Source of the DNA: JAHDVS01 sp964370985
Lineage (GTDB): Bacteria; Actinomycetota; Thermoleophilia; Gaiellales; Gaiellaceae
Direction of reading: 5' to 3'
Assembly: GCA_964370985.1 (NCBI GenBank)
Contig: CAYJLE010000003.1
Span: 83,329-147,328 of the forward strand
Length of the DNA: 64,000 nt
Under the pieces are notes generated by a model. It did no database searches, had not been told where the DNA came from, and saw only the letters and a program-made list of their open reading frames with translations. Numbering within the stretch: the first letter of the stretch is position 1; each line of letters opens with the position of its first letter. Shown here one piece after another: positions 40,610 to 49,698 of this stretch. A program made the translations under genes and the position numbers.

Positions 40610-42758
40610 CTGGCCTCCCTTCGCCGGTTCCTTCCTCCGCCCCCGCTGCCAGGGCGGCGGGCGGGAGGTCGAGCGCCTCGAGCACGAGCTCGGACAGCTC
40701 CCGCAGCTCGATCTCGGCGGCGTGGCCGGAGGTCTTGATCGCGTCCTCGTACATCGTCACGTCCTTCGGGCACGCGACCGTGAAGAACTGGACGCCGCCG
40801 AGCGCGACCGCCTCGTCGATCCGGTTCTCGCTCGGGCGCTGCGCGCTCTCGTCCCGGAGCTCCTTCATCCAGATGCGGCCGCCGCCGGCGCCGCAGCAGA
40901 ACGAGTTGTCGCGGTTGCGCGGCATCTCGACGAGCTCGAGCCCGAGCGCCCGCATCACCTCCCGCGGCTGCTCGAAGACCCGGTTGTAGCGCCCGAGCGT
41001 GCAGGGATCGTGGTACGTGATCCGGTAGCCGAGCCGCCGCTTCGGGACGATCCGCCCGCTTCCGAGCAGCTCGAGCAGGAGCTCCGAGTGATGGACGACG
41101 TCGACGGCGCTCCAGCCCGCGCCCAGCTCCGGGTACTCGTTCTTGAGCGTGTTGTAGGAGTGCGGGTCGCTGGTCAGGATCCGCCCGAACTCGCAGCCCT
41201 CGATCGTCTGGATGTTCTCCTCGGCGAGCGACGTGTAGAGGCCCTCCTCGCCGACCCGGCGCACGTCGTTGCCGGCCGACTTCTCGGCGTCGTAGAGGAT
41301 CCCGAAGTCGACGCCCGCGTGGTGGAGGATGCGGGCGAGCGCCTGCGTGTTGCGAATGTTCCGCGGGTCGAGCGAGGCGAAGTCGCCGACGAACCACAGC
41401 AGCTCGCAGGGTTCCTTGCGGGCGTCCTTGACCTCGAAGCCGAGCTCCTTCGTCCAGCGCGCCCGCTTGCGCTTCGCCTCGCCGAACGAGTTGCCGGACG
41501 TGTAGATCGTCTCGAGCGTCTGCTGGAGCTGGCCGTCCAGATCGCCCTGCTCGACGAGCCCCCGCCTGAGCTGGTTGATGATCGGGACGTGCTCGATCCC
41601 GACCGGGCAAATCTCGACGCACGCCATGCACTGCATGCACGACCACAGCGTCTCGGGCCGGATCGGGTTGCCGACGAGCGGGGCCGCGGCGTCGAAGCGC
41701 GGCTCGACCCCGAGCTGGGAGCGCAGGCCGAGCGAGCCCTCCGCGACCTCGCGCAGGTCGAGGATCAGGTCGCGCGGGGAGAGCGGGTAGCCGCTCTCCC
41801 GAGCCGGGCAGGCCTCGTGGCACTTCCCGCACTTCGTGCACGCGTCGAGCTGAAGCAGATGGCGAGGGGCGAAGTCGGTGATCCGCTGGTAGCCGACCTC
41901 CTCGGGCTTCGCGTCGGGCGGCAGCTCGATGAGGCGCCGCCCCGCCAGGTCGTCCCGCGTGGCGACGCTCGCGGGGCCCGCGAGCATGTGCACGGCTTTC
42001 GTGAACGGGATCGACGAGACGAAGCCGAGCGCGACCAGGCCGTGCACCCACCAGTTGACCCGGTGGGCCAGCTCGGCGGCGCCGCCGTCGAAGCCGATGC
42101 CGATGAAGGCCTTGCCGACCGCCCAGCCGATCGGCGACCAGGTCTCGAAGGCGGGGTCGGTCTCGGCGATCCGAAACGACTCCTGGAGGAACCCCGTGAG
42201 CGCGAGGAAGAACAGGATCCCGAGGAACGCCCGGTCGCCCAGCACGTAGCGGCCGCGCACGTCCTCGGGCCCGCCGTCGACTCTGCGGTAGTCGAGTCGG
42301 GGTGGCCGGGCGAGCCAGCGCCTGCCGGCGAGGAGTAGGAGACCGAGGACCAGGACGGCGCCGAAGACGTCGAGGAAGAGCGAGTAGGCCTGGTAGAACC
42401 AGCCCTCGAAGAATTCGAACCCGGCCGGGCCCGCGATGTCGTCCTGCACCATCAGGATCGCCGTCCCGACGAACAGCACGAGGAAGCCGTAGAAGACGAA
42501 CAGGTGGCCGAGCCCGGAGAGCGGATCGCGCCGGCGGATCCAGGAGTGCGTGAGGACGACCTTCGCCGTCCGTGCCAGCCGCTCCGCCGGATGGTCCGGC
42601 TCGGCCGGCCCGCGGCCCGCCCGGTACTTGCGTGCGAGCCGCCAGACGCCCCAGGCGAACACGCAGACCGAGACGAAGATCAGGAAGTACCAGAACGCGA
42701 TTGCCCAGACGGGCAGGTTCGCGAACGTCTCGCGGGTTGCGGCCTCGGCTCCCAGCAT
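40596..42758 (-). CDS. Membrane (Fe-S) oxidoreductase of the DgcB / ETF-quinone type
   Basis: A 720-residue protein whose first ~240 residues hold about five membrane helices (LPVWAIAFWYFLIFVSVCVF, LGHLFVFYGFLVLFVGTAIL) like a NarI-type cytochrome domain. Two [4Fe-4S] ferredoxin sites follow: CTKCGKCHEACP and CMQCMACVEICP. Two CCG-type motifs (YHDPCTLGRYNRVFEQPREV, DNSFCCGAGGG) resemble heterodisulfide reductase subunits. In Pseudomonas the homologous DgcB works with dimethylglycine demethylase and ETF to pass electrons to the membrane. Here it lies 46 bases downstream of etfA and 3.2 kb after a TMADH-type enzyme, so it likely links ETF to the quinone pool. Start ATG 42758. Confidence 0.85.
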   Translation of the reverse strand: MLGAEAATRETFANLPVWAIAFWYFLIFVSVCVFAWGVWRLARKYRAGRGPAEPDHPAERLARTAKVVLTHSWIRRRDPLSGLGHLFVFYGFLVLFVGTAILMVQDDIAGPAGFEFFEGWFYQAYSLFLDVFGAVLVLGLLLLAGRRWLARPPRLDYRRVDGGPEDVRGRYVLGDRAFLGILFFLALTGFLQESFRIAETDPAFETWSPIGWAVGKAFIGIGFDGGAAELAHRVNWWVHGLVALGFVSSIPFTKAVHMLAGPASVATRDDLAGRRLIELPPDAKPEEVGYQRITDFAPRHLLQLDACTKCGKCHEACPARESGYPLSPRDLILDLREVAEGSLGLRSQLGVEPRFDAAAPLVGNPIRPETLWSCMQCMACVEICPVGIEHVPIINQLRRGLVEQGDLDGQLQQTLETIYTSGNSFGEAKRKRARWTKELGFEVKDARKEPCELLWFVGDFASLDPRNIRNTQALARILHHAGVDFGILYDAEKSAGNDVRRVGEEGLYTSLAEENIQTIEGCEFGRILTSDPHSYNTLKNEYPELGAGWSAVDVVHHSELLLELLGSGRIVPKRRLGYRITYHDPCTLGRYNRVFEQPREVMRALGLELVEMPRNRDNSFCCGAGGGRIWMKELRDESAQRPSENRIDEAVALGGVQFFTVACPKDVTMYEDAIKTSGHAAEIELRELSELVLEALDLPPAALAAGAEEGTGEGRPDGDA

Positions 42759-42804
42759 CGTTCCGGCGACTATACGCGGCGGCCGTGACCGCGGCACCGC
42801 CGCC

Positions 42805-43749
42805 TCAGTACAGCTTCTCGAGCTCCTCGGCGACGTCGAAGATGTCGCAGACCGCGCCGTAGTGAGCGACGCCGAAGATCGCCGCCTCCGGGTCGGTGTT
42901 GACCGCGATGATCGTCCCGGACGTCTTCATGCCCGCGAGGTGCTGGACCGCGCCCGAGATGCCGAACGCGAGGTACACCTTCGGCTTGACCGTCTTCCCG
43001 GACTGGCCGACCTGGCGTGAGGCGGGCATCCAGCCCGCGTCGACGAGCGGGCGGGAGACGCCGAGCGTCGCGCCCATCGCGGCCGCGAGCTCCTCGAACT
43101 GGGTGATCGAGTCCTTCTCTCCGACGCCGCGGCCGATCGAGAGCAGGAAGTCCGCCTTCGTGATGTCCACGTCGCCTTCGCCGCCCGCTTCGACGTACTC
43201 GAGGTGGCGGCTGCGGCCGGTCGCCTCGATCGCGAGCTCGGACAGCGAGGCAGAGCCGGCGCCCTCAGCCGGCGCCCACACGGTCGGGCGGAGCATCAGG
43301 AGCACACGATCGTGGCCGGAAAAATCGAGCTCCGCACGCACCTTGGCGCCGTAGAAGTCGCGCTCGGCGACGAGCCCCTCGGCGGCGCGGCGCACCGCGA
43401 CGACGTCGGAGGCGAAGCCGAGGTCGATGCGGGCGGCCAGCGCGGGCGCGAAACCCATCGCGTCGACCGTGAAACCGGTCAAGACGACCGACGGCTCGCG
43501 CTCGCGAACAAGTGCCTCGACGGCCTCGAGAGTGACATCGGCCGAGAATCCGTCGGCATCGACCGCGACCGCGACCACCTCGTCGACGCCGGGGACATTC
43601 GCGGCGGCGACCAACGGTCCGGGGTCGCGGGCGATCACCGCGATCGTGACCGGGCCGCCGAGCTCCGCCGCGGCCGTGACGAGCTCCTTCGTGATGTCTC
43701 TGAGCTGGCCCCGGACGTGCTCCGCGACGACGAGCGTGCCGCCCATCAC
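42805..43749 (-). CDS. etfA: Electron transfer flavoprotein alpha subunit
   Basis: A 314-residue ETF alpha: the FAD-domain motifs VSRPLVDAGWMPASRQVGQSG and VYLAFGISGAVQHLAGM, then the GTIIAVNTDPEAAIFGVAHYG tail. It starts overlapping the etfB stop by four bases. ETF carries electrons from dehydrogenases such as TMADH to the membrane Fe-S protein downstream. Confidence 0.95.
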   Translation of the reverse strand: MMGGTLVVAEHVRGQLRDITKELVTAAAELGGPVTIAVIARDPGPLVAAANVPGVDEVVAVAVDADGFSADVTLEAVEALVREREPSVVLTGFTVDAMGFAPALAARIDLGFASDVVAVRRAAEGLVAERDFYGAKVRAELDFSGHDRVLLMLRPTVWAPAEGAGSASLSELAIEATGRSRHLEYVEAGGEGDVDITKADFLLSIGRGVGEKDSITQFEELAAAMGATLGVSRPLVDAGWMPASRQVGQSGKTVKPKVYLAFGISGAVQHLAGMKTSGTIIAVNTDPEAAIFGVAHYGAVCDIFDVAEELEKLY

Positions 43750-44510
43750 CTCAGCCTTTCCTCGACGATCTGCTTGATCCGCTGCGCGACCCCGGCGGGG
43801 TCGTCGCCGAGCAGCTCGGCGCCCTCGCCGCGCGGGGGCACGAACATCCGCCGCACCGACGCCGCGGGCCGGCCGAGATCGCCGGGATCGACCACCTCGA
43901 TCTCCTTCTGCTCGGCCTGCTTGATCGCGCGCAGGGTCGCGTAGCGTGGCTCGTTGATCCCGGTCTGGATCGTGATCACCGCAGGGGTCTCGATCTCGTT
44001 CACGTCCACGAGCCCGCCCTCGAGCTCGCGGTGGACGACGGCCTTGCGCGCGGCGTGGTCGTACTCGACCTTCTTGACGACGGCGACGCGGGGCAGGCCG
44101 AGCAGCTCGGCGAGCGCCGTGCCGGTCGCGCCCTGCACCGCGTCGGACGACTGCACGCCGCAGAGCACGAGGTCCGGCTCCTCGCCGCGGATCGCCCCGG
44201 CCAGTGCCCGTGCGGTCGCGATCGGGTCGCCCGCCGGAACCCCGTCGCCGGCAATCCGCACTCCGCGGTCGGCGCCCATCGCGAGGCAGCGGCGCATCGC
44301 GTCCTCCGCGTCCTCGTCACCGACGGACACGACGACGATCTCGCCTTCGCCCGCGGCCTCCCTGATCCGGAGCGCCTCCTCGGTCGAGTAGGAGTCCCAC
44401 TCGTTGAGCGCGTGGTCGAGGTAGTCCGGGTCGACGCCGCGGCCGTCCGGGGTGAACTCCACCTCGTCACCGAGCATCGCCACCTGCTTGACACACACGA
44501 CGATCTTCAT
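43746..44510 (-). CDS. etfB: Electron transfer flavoprotein beta subunit
   Basis: A 254-residue ETF beta (MKIVVCVKQV start, DLVLCGVQSSDAVQGATGTALAE AMP-site region, VVKKVEYDHA). It overlaps etfA. The separation from the upstream TMADH gene contains an 11-bp hairpin, so expression may be stepped down after TMADH. Confidence 0.95.
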   Translation of the reverse strand: MKIVVCVKQVAMLGDEVEFTPDGRGVDPDYLDHALNEWDSYSTEEALRIREAAGEGEIVVVSVGDEDAEDAMRRCLAMGADRGVRIAGDGVPAGDPIATARALAGAIRGEEPDLVLCGVQSSDAVQGATGTALAELLGLPRVAVVKKVEYDHAARKAVVHRELEGGLVDVNEIETPAVITIQTGINEPRYATLRAIKQAEQKEIEVVDPGDLGRPAASVRRMFVPPRGEGAELLGDDPAGVAQRIKQIVEERLR

Positions 44511-44554
44511 TGCGCGAGTCTACTGAGGGCGCGGCAGACGGCGTCAGGGCAAGC

Positions 44555-44583
44555 GACGGGGGCGGCGCGGCACCGCCCCCGTC
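44555..44583 (-). terminator. Hairpin between the TMADH-like gene and etfB
   Basis: A perfect 11-bp stem (GACGGGGGCGG and complement) around seven bases, 16 bases after the dehydrogenase stop. It probably attenuates transcription into etfBA and the Fe-S gene. Confidence 0.55.
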
Positions 44584-44598
44584 CGAGCCCCGGGGCGG

Positions 44599-46719
44599 TC
44601 AGACCGCGGCCAGCTCCTTGTCGACCACGAACCGCTCGCGCTTGAAGGGGAGCGGCGTGGCCGGGTCGTCCGTGTCGATCTCGCGCGCGAGGCGGTGGCC
44701 CGAGAAGACCGCGTCGGCGATCAGGCGCGGCGCCTCGCAGTCGCCGATCCGGTACAGCCCCGTGACTCCCTCGGCCCGGAGCGTGTCCACGCCGAGCTCG
44801 TCCTTGAGCGAGCGGAACAGCTTCTCGTTCGAGCGGCGCTGGGTGACGAGCACGACCGCGTCGACATCCCAGTCGTGCTCGTGCCCGTCGACGTCGTAGA
44901 CGTGCACCGACCTGACCCGGCCCTCCTCGATCGAGGTCGGGATGTGGTAGGTCTGGATCTCGACCTTCAGGCTGTGCAGGCGGCGGTGCATGTTCGGCGC
45001 CTCGAGCGTGAAGTGCATGTACGGGCCGACGTGCCCGAGATGAGTCATCAGAGTCACCTGCTTGCCGTCGAGCGCGAGCTTCTCCGCGATCGAAGGGCCC
45101 ATGAAGTAGCCGTCGTCGTCGACCACCAGCACCTTCGAGCCGGGCACCGGCTTGCCCTCGCCCATCAGCTGGTCGGGCGTGAGGATGTACGGCTTCGAGG
45201 CGTCCGCGCCGGGGATCGTGTCGTGCGTGCAGCCGTTGAGGCCGTCCGTCGCCCAGTAGGAGCCGGTCGCCACGACCACGATCTCCGCTCCGTACTCGGC
45301 CACGTCCTTCGCCGACAGCGTCGTGCTCGGGACGAACTCGACGTTCTTCAGCTTGTCGAGCTGGATCTTGCGGTAGTTCGCGACCCGGGCCCACTCGCCG
45401 AGGCCGGGCAGCTGCGGGATCCAGCGCATGATCCCACCCATGTCGTCCTGTGCCTCGACCAGGTGGACGCGGCGCATGCCGCGCTTGCCGAGGATCATCG
45501 CGCACTCCATCCCGGCCGGGCCGGCGCCGACGACGAGGACGTCGTTGCCAGCGTTCTTCGCCGGCTCGAACTTCTCCGGGTGCCAGCCGCGGCGGTACTC
45601 CTCGCCCGCGCACGCGTTCTGCGTGCAGATGAGCGGCGGGCCGCCGATCTCCCAGCGCGAGATGCAGACGTTGCAGCCGATGCACTCGCGGATGTCGTCG
45701 AGCCGGCCCTCGTCGATCTTCTGGGGCAGGAACGGGTCGGCGATCGACGGGCGGCAGGTGGCGATGATGTCGAGCGCGCCGCCGTTGATGGCCTCGACCA
45801 TCGCGTCCGGGCTCGTGAAGCGGCCGACGCCGAGCACCGGCTTCGTCACGACCTCCTTGATCCGCTTCTGCCACGGGATCGCCCGGCCGGAGCCGTAGAA
45901 GCGCGACGGTGTCGCGTCCTCGCCCCACTCGGCGATCCCGGAGAGGTTGATGTCCCAGACGTCGACCAGGTGGTCGGCCATCTGCGCGAACGGGACCGCG
46001 TCCCGCTCGAGCTGCGTGCCGGGCTCGCCCATGAACATGTCGCAGGAGAGCCTGACCGCGATCGCGGTGTCGTCGCCGACCGCCTCCTTGACCTGCTCGA
46101 TCGTCTCGAGCCAGAAGCGTGCCCGGTTCTCGATCGAGCCGCCGTACTCGTCGGTGCGCCGGTTGTAGAACGGCGTCAGGAACTGCTGCGGCAGGTAGGA
46201 GTGGGAGCCGTAGACGTAGACGATGTCGAACCCGGCCCGCCGGGCGCGGATCGCGGCGTCCACGTACATCTGCTGCACGGCGCGGATGTCGTCCTTGTCC
46301 ATCTCGATGCAGTACGTGAGGTGCTCGAAGTCGCTCGGGATCTGGGACGGGCCGCGGGGGACGCAGCGGGTCTCCATGCACGGCGCGTGCGGCCCCCCGT
46401 ACCAGAGCTCGCAGGCGGCGAGCGCCCCGTACTCGTGGAGCATGTCGCACATCACCGAGAGGTTCTTGACGTCGTCGTCGTCCCAGAGGCGCGCGGACAC
46501 CCGGTGGGTGTCGTCGGACTCCGGCGAGATCGAGCAGTACTCCGTGCAGACGCCGCCGTAGCCGCCCTCCGCCTTCATCGCGCGGAAGTAGGCCTGGTTC
46601 ATCGGCTTCTCGGAACCGAAGCCGTTGCAGTGCGGCACCTGGTAGAAGCGGTTCTTCATCACTTTCGGGCCGATCGCGATCGGCTCGAAGAGGACGTCGT
46701 GCTTGGGGTCACGGGCCAC
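44599..46719 (-). CDS. Trimethylamine dehydrogenase-type Fe-S flavoprotein (paralogue 1)
   Basis: A 706-residue Old-Yellow-type barrel plus pyridine-nucleotide-disulfide oxidoreductase-like half. After ARDPKHDVLFEPI, Cys30 (counting from the Ala) in NRFYQVPHCNGFGS matches the cysteine that carries 6-S-cysteinyl FMN in Methylophilus TMADH. CIGCNVCISRWEIGGPPLIC gives the [4Fe-4S] ligands and also the aromatic-cage Trp (RWEIGG); Tyr in CTEYCSIS and Trp in EWGEDATPSRFY are the other cage residues. These support tri- or dimethylamine as substrate, with electrons going to ETF, whose genes follow. Start GTG 46719 is chosen because GGAGGTG is eight bases upstream; an ATG at 46755 is possible. Confidence 0.9.
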   Translation of the reverse strand: MARDPKHDVLFEPIAIGPKVMKNRFYQVPHCNGFGSEKPMNQAYFRAMKAEGGYGGVCTEYCSISPESDDTHRVSARLWDDDDVKNLSVMCDMLHEYGALAACELWYGGPHAPCMETRCVPRGPSQIPSDFEHLTYCIEMDKDDIRAVQQMYVDAAIRARRAGFDIVYVYGSHSYLPQQFLTPFYNRRTDEYGGSIENRARFWLETIEQVKEAVGDDTAIAVRLSCDMFMGEPGTQLERDAVPFAQMADHLVDVWDINLSGIAEWGEDATPSRFYGSGRAIPWQKRIKEVVTKPVLGVGRFTSPDAMVEAINGGALDIIATCRPSIADPFLPQKIDEGRLDDIRECIGCNVCISRWEIGGPPLICTQNACAGEEYRRGWHPEKFEPAKNAGNDVLVVGAGPAGMECAMILGKRGMRRVHLVEAQDDMGGIMRWIPQLPGLGEWARVANYRKIQLDKLKNVEFVPSTTLSAKDVAEYGAEIVVVATGSYWATDGLNGCTHDTIPGADASKPYILTPDQLMGEGKPVPGSKVLVVDDDGYFMGPSIAEKLALDGKQVTLMTHLGHVGPYMHFTLEAPNMHRRLHSLKVEIQTYHIPTSIEEGRVRSVHVYDVDGHEHDWDVDAVVLVTQRRSNEKLFRSLKDELGVDTLRAEGVTGLYRIGDCEAPRLIADAVFSGHRLAREIDTDDPATPLPFKRERFVVDKELAAV

Positions 46720-46753
46720 GAGCGGCACCTCCTTCGACGGGTCCGATGGCGTC

Positions 46754-46784
46754 ATTCAACATCTTCTGGCAATAGCGTTGCAAC
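46754..46784 (-). promoter_or_regulatory. TMADH promoter with a GTTGCAAC box
   Basis: Minus strand: -35 TTGCAA (46783-46778) and -10 TTGAAT (46759-46754), 18 bases apart. The -35 lies inside the palindrome GTTGCAAC (46777-46784), which shares the TTGCA half-site with the IclR operator region. Confidence 0.5.
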
Positions 46785-46796
46785 TGTGGAGATACC

Positions 46797-48884
46797 TCAC
46801 GCCGGGGCGCGCTGGCCGCCGGCCCGTCGAACCAGGTGGTCGGCGACCCGCAGCGCGTTCGCGGAGATCGTCGCGGTCGGCGGCTGGGGGCCGGACGTGA
46901 CGAACGCGCTGCCGTCGACGACGTAGAGGTTCGGGACGTCGTGGGCGCAGCCCCAGCGGTCGACGACGGAGGTCGCCGGGTCGTCGCCCATGCGGGCCGT
47001 GCCGAGCAGGTGCCAGCCCCACGCCGACCAGTCGGTCACGACCGTGTCGATCGCCCCGGCCGCCTCGTGGGCCTCGCGCGCCCGGGCGAGCTGCCAGTCG
47101 AGGTTCGCCCGCATCTCCCCGTCGATGCGGAAGGCGATCCGCGGGGCGGGGATCCCGTCAGAGTCGGTCAGGGCCGGATCGAGCGTGACCGTGTTGCGCT
47201 CGTGCGGGAGGTCCTCGATGCCGACCCCCCAGTCGAACGCGCAGCCGAGCGTCCGCTCGACAAGTCCGTGCACGGCGGGCCCCCAGCGCTGCTCGTAGGG
47301 GAGGTCGCCGTAGCGGGCGAGGGCCAGCAGCGGCCCGCCGATCGGCATCACGTCCCACTGCGCGCCGCGCGGGAAGCCGCGCGACTCGTCCGTGTCGGCG
47401 AACTGGAGCGAGAGGAGCTGCGTTCCCCACGGGCCGAGCCAGCTCTCGAGCGGCTCGTCGTAGATGCCGAGCACGCTCATGTACGGGTGGAGCATCAGGC
47501 GCTTGCCGACGAGACCCGACGAGTTGGCGAGCCCGTCCGGGAAGCGGCTCGAGCCCGAGAGCAGGAGCAGGCGGGCGGTGCCGACGCCGTTCGCGGCGAG
47601 CACGACGACGTCGGCCTCCTGGCGGTGCTCGACGCCCTTGCGGTCGACGTACACGGCGCCGGTGGCGAGCCCGCGCGAGTCGACCGTGAGCTCCCGGACG
47701 CGGGCGCCGGTTACGAGCCGGGCGCCGAGGCGCTGCGCCTCCGGCCAGATCGTCAGGTCGGTCGAGCCCTTCGCCCCCTTGGGGCAGCCCCACATGCACG
47801 TGCCCGTGCGCTCGCACTGGGCCTGACGCCCGTGCTCGACCGACGCGATCACGTGGCTTGCCGGCCACCAGTGCCAGCCGAGCCGGTTCATCCCCCCGGC
47901 CGCCCTGCGCCCGATCGCGCCGATCGGGAGCGGCGGCAGCGGCGGCGGCGGCCCGGGCGGGTAGAGGGGGTCGCCCGCTATCCCGGATACGCCCAGCCAC
48001 TGCTCCGTCCGCTCGTAGTACGGGCGCAGCTCCGCGTATCCGATCGGCCAGTCGTCGGCAACGCCCTCCCGGCTCCGGGTCCGGAAGTCCGACGGGCGCA
48101 TGCGCGACCACTGCGCCCCGAAGTGGATCGTGCTGCCCCCGACCGCGTTGAACATGATCGGCGCGACGTCCGTGCTCGAGTTCTCGCACGGGTAGTCCTC
48201 GGGGAGCGCCCGGACGTTCGGGTCGGGGTTCCAGCGCCGCTCGATCAGGAGCTCGAACTCCGGTTTGTCGCCCGGGAAGTCCGAGGGGTTGCACCAGCCG
48301 CCCTGCTCGAGGCAGACGACCCGGAAGCCGGCCTCGGCGAGCCGGCGTGCGACGACTGCGCCCGAGGCGCCCGCGCCGATCACGAGCACGTCGGCACGCT
48401 CGCCAGCCCCCGCGAACGGAAGCTGCGGCCCGTCAGCGGGGAGCGGGCCCGCGTCCTCGAGCGGCGGCGGCGTCCAGGCGAGCACCGGGTCGAGCAGCCC
48501 CTCCCGAAGGTCGTACTCGGCCTCGTCCGGGTAGGGCGGGCGCTTGCCCTGCCCCGGGTAGCCGATCCGCCGCCTGACCTTGACGTTCATGTAGTACGCG
48601 CCGGCCACGACGGCGGCCAGCACGTCGAAGCCCGGGCGCTCCTCCTCGAACAGGCGCCTTGCCTCCCGCACGGGATCCCGGCCCCCGGCCGCCTCGAGGA
48701 TCAGCTCGAGCCCGGGCCGCAGCTCAGGGCGTGCGGCGAGGGTGCGCCCGAGCCATCTCCCGTCGGGGTCGGCCGAGCCGGCCGAGGGCAGGCGCCCCGC
48801 CTCCGGGATCAGCGCGTCCGCGAGCGCGCGGAGCGTGGCAAGCCGCTCCGGGCCGAGGTCGGGCGTCGCGTCCGCGCCAGCCAT
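46797..48884 (-). CDS. GMC-family FAD oxidoreductase with N-terminal gluconate-dehydrogenase-subunit-3-like domain
   Basis: A 695-residue protein. Residues 1-150 look like the small subunit (gluconate 2-dehydrogenase subunit 3 type: RLFEEERPGFDVLAAVVAGA, YYMNVKVRRRIGYPG). The FAD domain then begins VLVIGAGASGAVVARRLAEA. GGSTIHFGAQWSRMRPSDF and the C-terminal SAWGWHLLGTARMG and SGPQPPTATISANALR are GMC hallmarks, with the proton-relay His in WGWHLLG. Family members oxidise alcohols or choline-like compounds. In an IclR-controlled divergent unit next to a betaine-reductase-like operon, choline/betaine-aldehyde chemistry is possible but unproven. Confidence 0.84.
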   Translation of the reverse strand: MAGADATPDLGPERLATLRALADALIPEAGRLPSAGSADPDGRWLGRTLAARPELRPGLELILEAAGGRDPVREARRLFEEERPGFDVLAAVVAGAYYMNVKVRRRIGYPGQGKRPPYPDEAEYDLREGLLDPVLAWTPPPLEDAGPLPADGPQLPFAGAGERADVLVIGAGASGAVVARRLAEAGFRVVCLEQGGWCNPSDFPGDKPEFELLIERRWNPDPNVRALPEDYPCENSSTDVAPIMFNAVGGSTIHFGAQWSRMRPSDFRTRSREGVADDWPIGYAELRPYYERTEQWLGVSGIAGDPLYPPGPPPPLPPLPIGAIGRRAAGGMNRLGWHWWPASHVIASVEHGRQAQCERTGTCMWGCPKGAKGSTDLTIWPEAQRLGARLVTGARVRELTVDSRGLATGAVYVDRKGVEHRQEADVVVLAANGVGTARLLLLSGSSRFPDGLANSSGLVGKRLMLHPYMSVLGIYDEPLESWLGPWGTQLLSLQFADTDESRGFPRGAQWDVMPIGGPLLALARYGDLPYEQRWGPAVHGLVERTLGCAFDWGVGIEDLPHERNTVTLDPALTDSDGIPAPRIAFRIDGEMRANLDWQLARAREAHEAAGAIDTVVTDWSAWGWHLLGTARMGDDPATSVVDRWGCAHDVPNLYVVDGSAFVTSGPQPPTATISANALRVADHLVRRAGGQRAPA

Positions 48885-48898
48885 CGTCGTGCCGTGCG

Positions 48899-48927
48899 AC
48901 TCTAGACGAGACCTCGGAGCTGAGCAA
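48899..48927 (-). promoter_or_regulatory. GMC promoter
   Basis: Minus strand: -35 TTGCTC (48927-48922) and -10 TAGAGT (48904-48899), 17 bases apart. The -35 overlaps the GCAAC-C-GTTGC dyad (48924-48934). Confidence 0.45.
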
Positions 48928-48968
48928 CCGTTGCATCGGACGCAGAGATGTTGCAGAATCTGCAACAT
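48924..48968 (+). promoter_or_regulatory. IclR promoter and double operator
   Basis: TTGCAT (48931-48936) and CAGAAT (48954-48959), spacer 17, give a leaderless transcript at the ATG (48967). Two dyads overlap them: GCAAC-C-GTTGC (48924-48934) at the -35, and a perfect 9-bp inverted repeat (ATGTTGCAG arms around AAT, 48948-48968) across the -10 and start codon. They fit autorepression by the IclR protein and control of the divergent GMC gene. Confidence 0.6.
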
Positions 48969-49698
48969 GCAGTCGGCCGACCGCGCGCTTGCGATCCTCT
49001 CCGCGTTCGGCGCGGATCGCCCCGAGCTCGGGGTCACCGAGCTGGCCTCCGAGCTCGGTCTCCACAAGAGCACCGTCTCGCGCCTGCTCGCCACGCTCGC
49101 GGCCCGCGGGCTGGTCGTCCGGGCCGGGGATCGGTTCGTGCCCGGGCACGAGCTCGCGCGGCTCGGAAGCCTCGCTGCGCAGGGGCCTGCGCTTGCGCAC
49201 GCGCTCGGCGAGACGCTCGCCCGGCTCGCCCGTGAGACCGGGGAGACCGTCAACCTCGCGGTCCGCCGCGGCGATCTCGCGCTCAACGTCCACCAGGTCG
49301 AGACCGCGCACCTCGTCGGCGTGCGGGACTGGACGGGCCGGGCGTTCCCGCTGCACGCGACCGCGAATGGAAAGGCCCTGCTCGCCTTCGGGAGCGGCCC
49401 GCAGCCACGCGAGCTGCCGGCGCAGACGCCCCGGACGATCACGGACGGGGCCGCGCTCGCCCGGGAGCTCGCGCGCACGCGCGCCCGCGGCTACGCGGTC
49501 GCGCTCGAGGAGCTCGAGCGCGGTCTCCACGCCGTGGCCGCGCCGGTCTTCGACGGCGGCGGGGCATGCGTTGCCGCGGTCTCGATCTCGGCGCCCGCCT
49601 ACCGTCTGCCGCGGCGGCGGGTCGCCGTCACCGGCCGGGCGTGCGCGGCCGCGGCCGCCGAGGCATCCGAGCGCCTCGGGCCTGGGCGGGCCGGCTGA
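48967..49698 (+). CDS. IclR-family transcriptional regulator
   Basis: This 243-residue protein has an N-terminal winged helix (LGVTELASELGLHKSTVSRLL) and an IclR effector domain (ETVNLAVRRGDLALNVHQVE, PLHATANGKALLAFG). IclR regulators usually control a nearby catabolic operon in response to its substrate. The gene is the first of a run in which each start overlaps the previous stop (TGATG/GTGA): IclR, GrdE-like, GrdB-like, GrdC, thioredoxin, GrdA. So it probably regulates the Grd operon as well as the divergent GMC gene. Confidence 0.9.
   Translation: MQSADRALAILSAFGADRPELGVTELASELGLHKSTVSRLLATLAARGLVVRAGDRFVPGHELARLGSLAAQGPALAHALGETLARLARETGETVNLAVRRGDLALNVHQVETAHLVGVRDWTGRAFPLHATANGKALLAFGSGPQPRELPAQTPRTITDGAALARELARTRARGYAVALEELERGLHAVAAPVFDGGGACVAAVSISAPAYRLPRRRVAVTGRACAAAAAEASERLGPGRAG

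Noticed and set aside
44695..46926. 743-codon plus-strand frame
   Set aside because: Antisense to TMADH paralogue 1; same reasoning as the other antisense frames.
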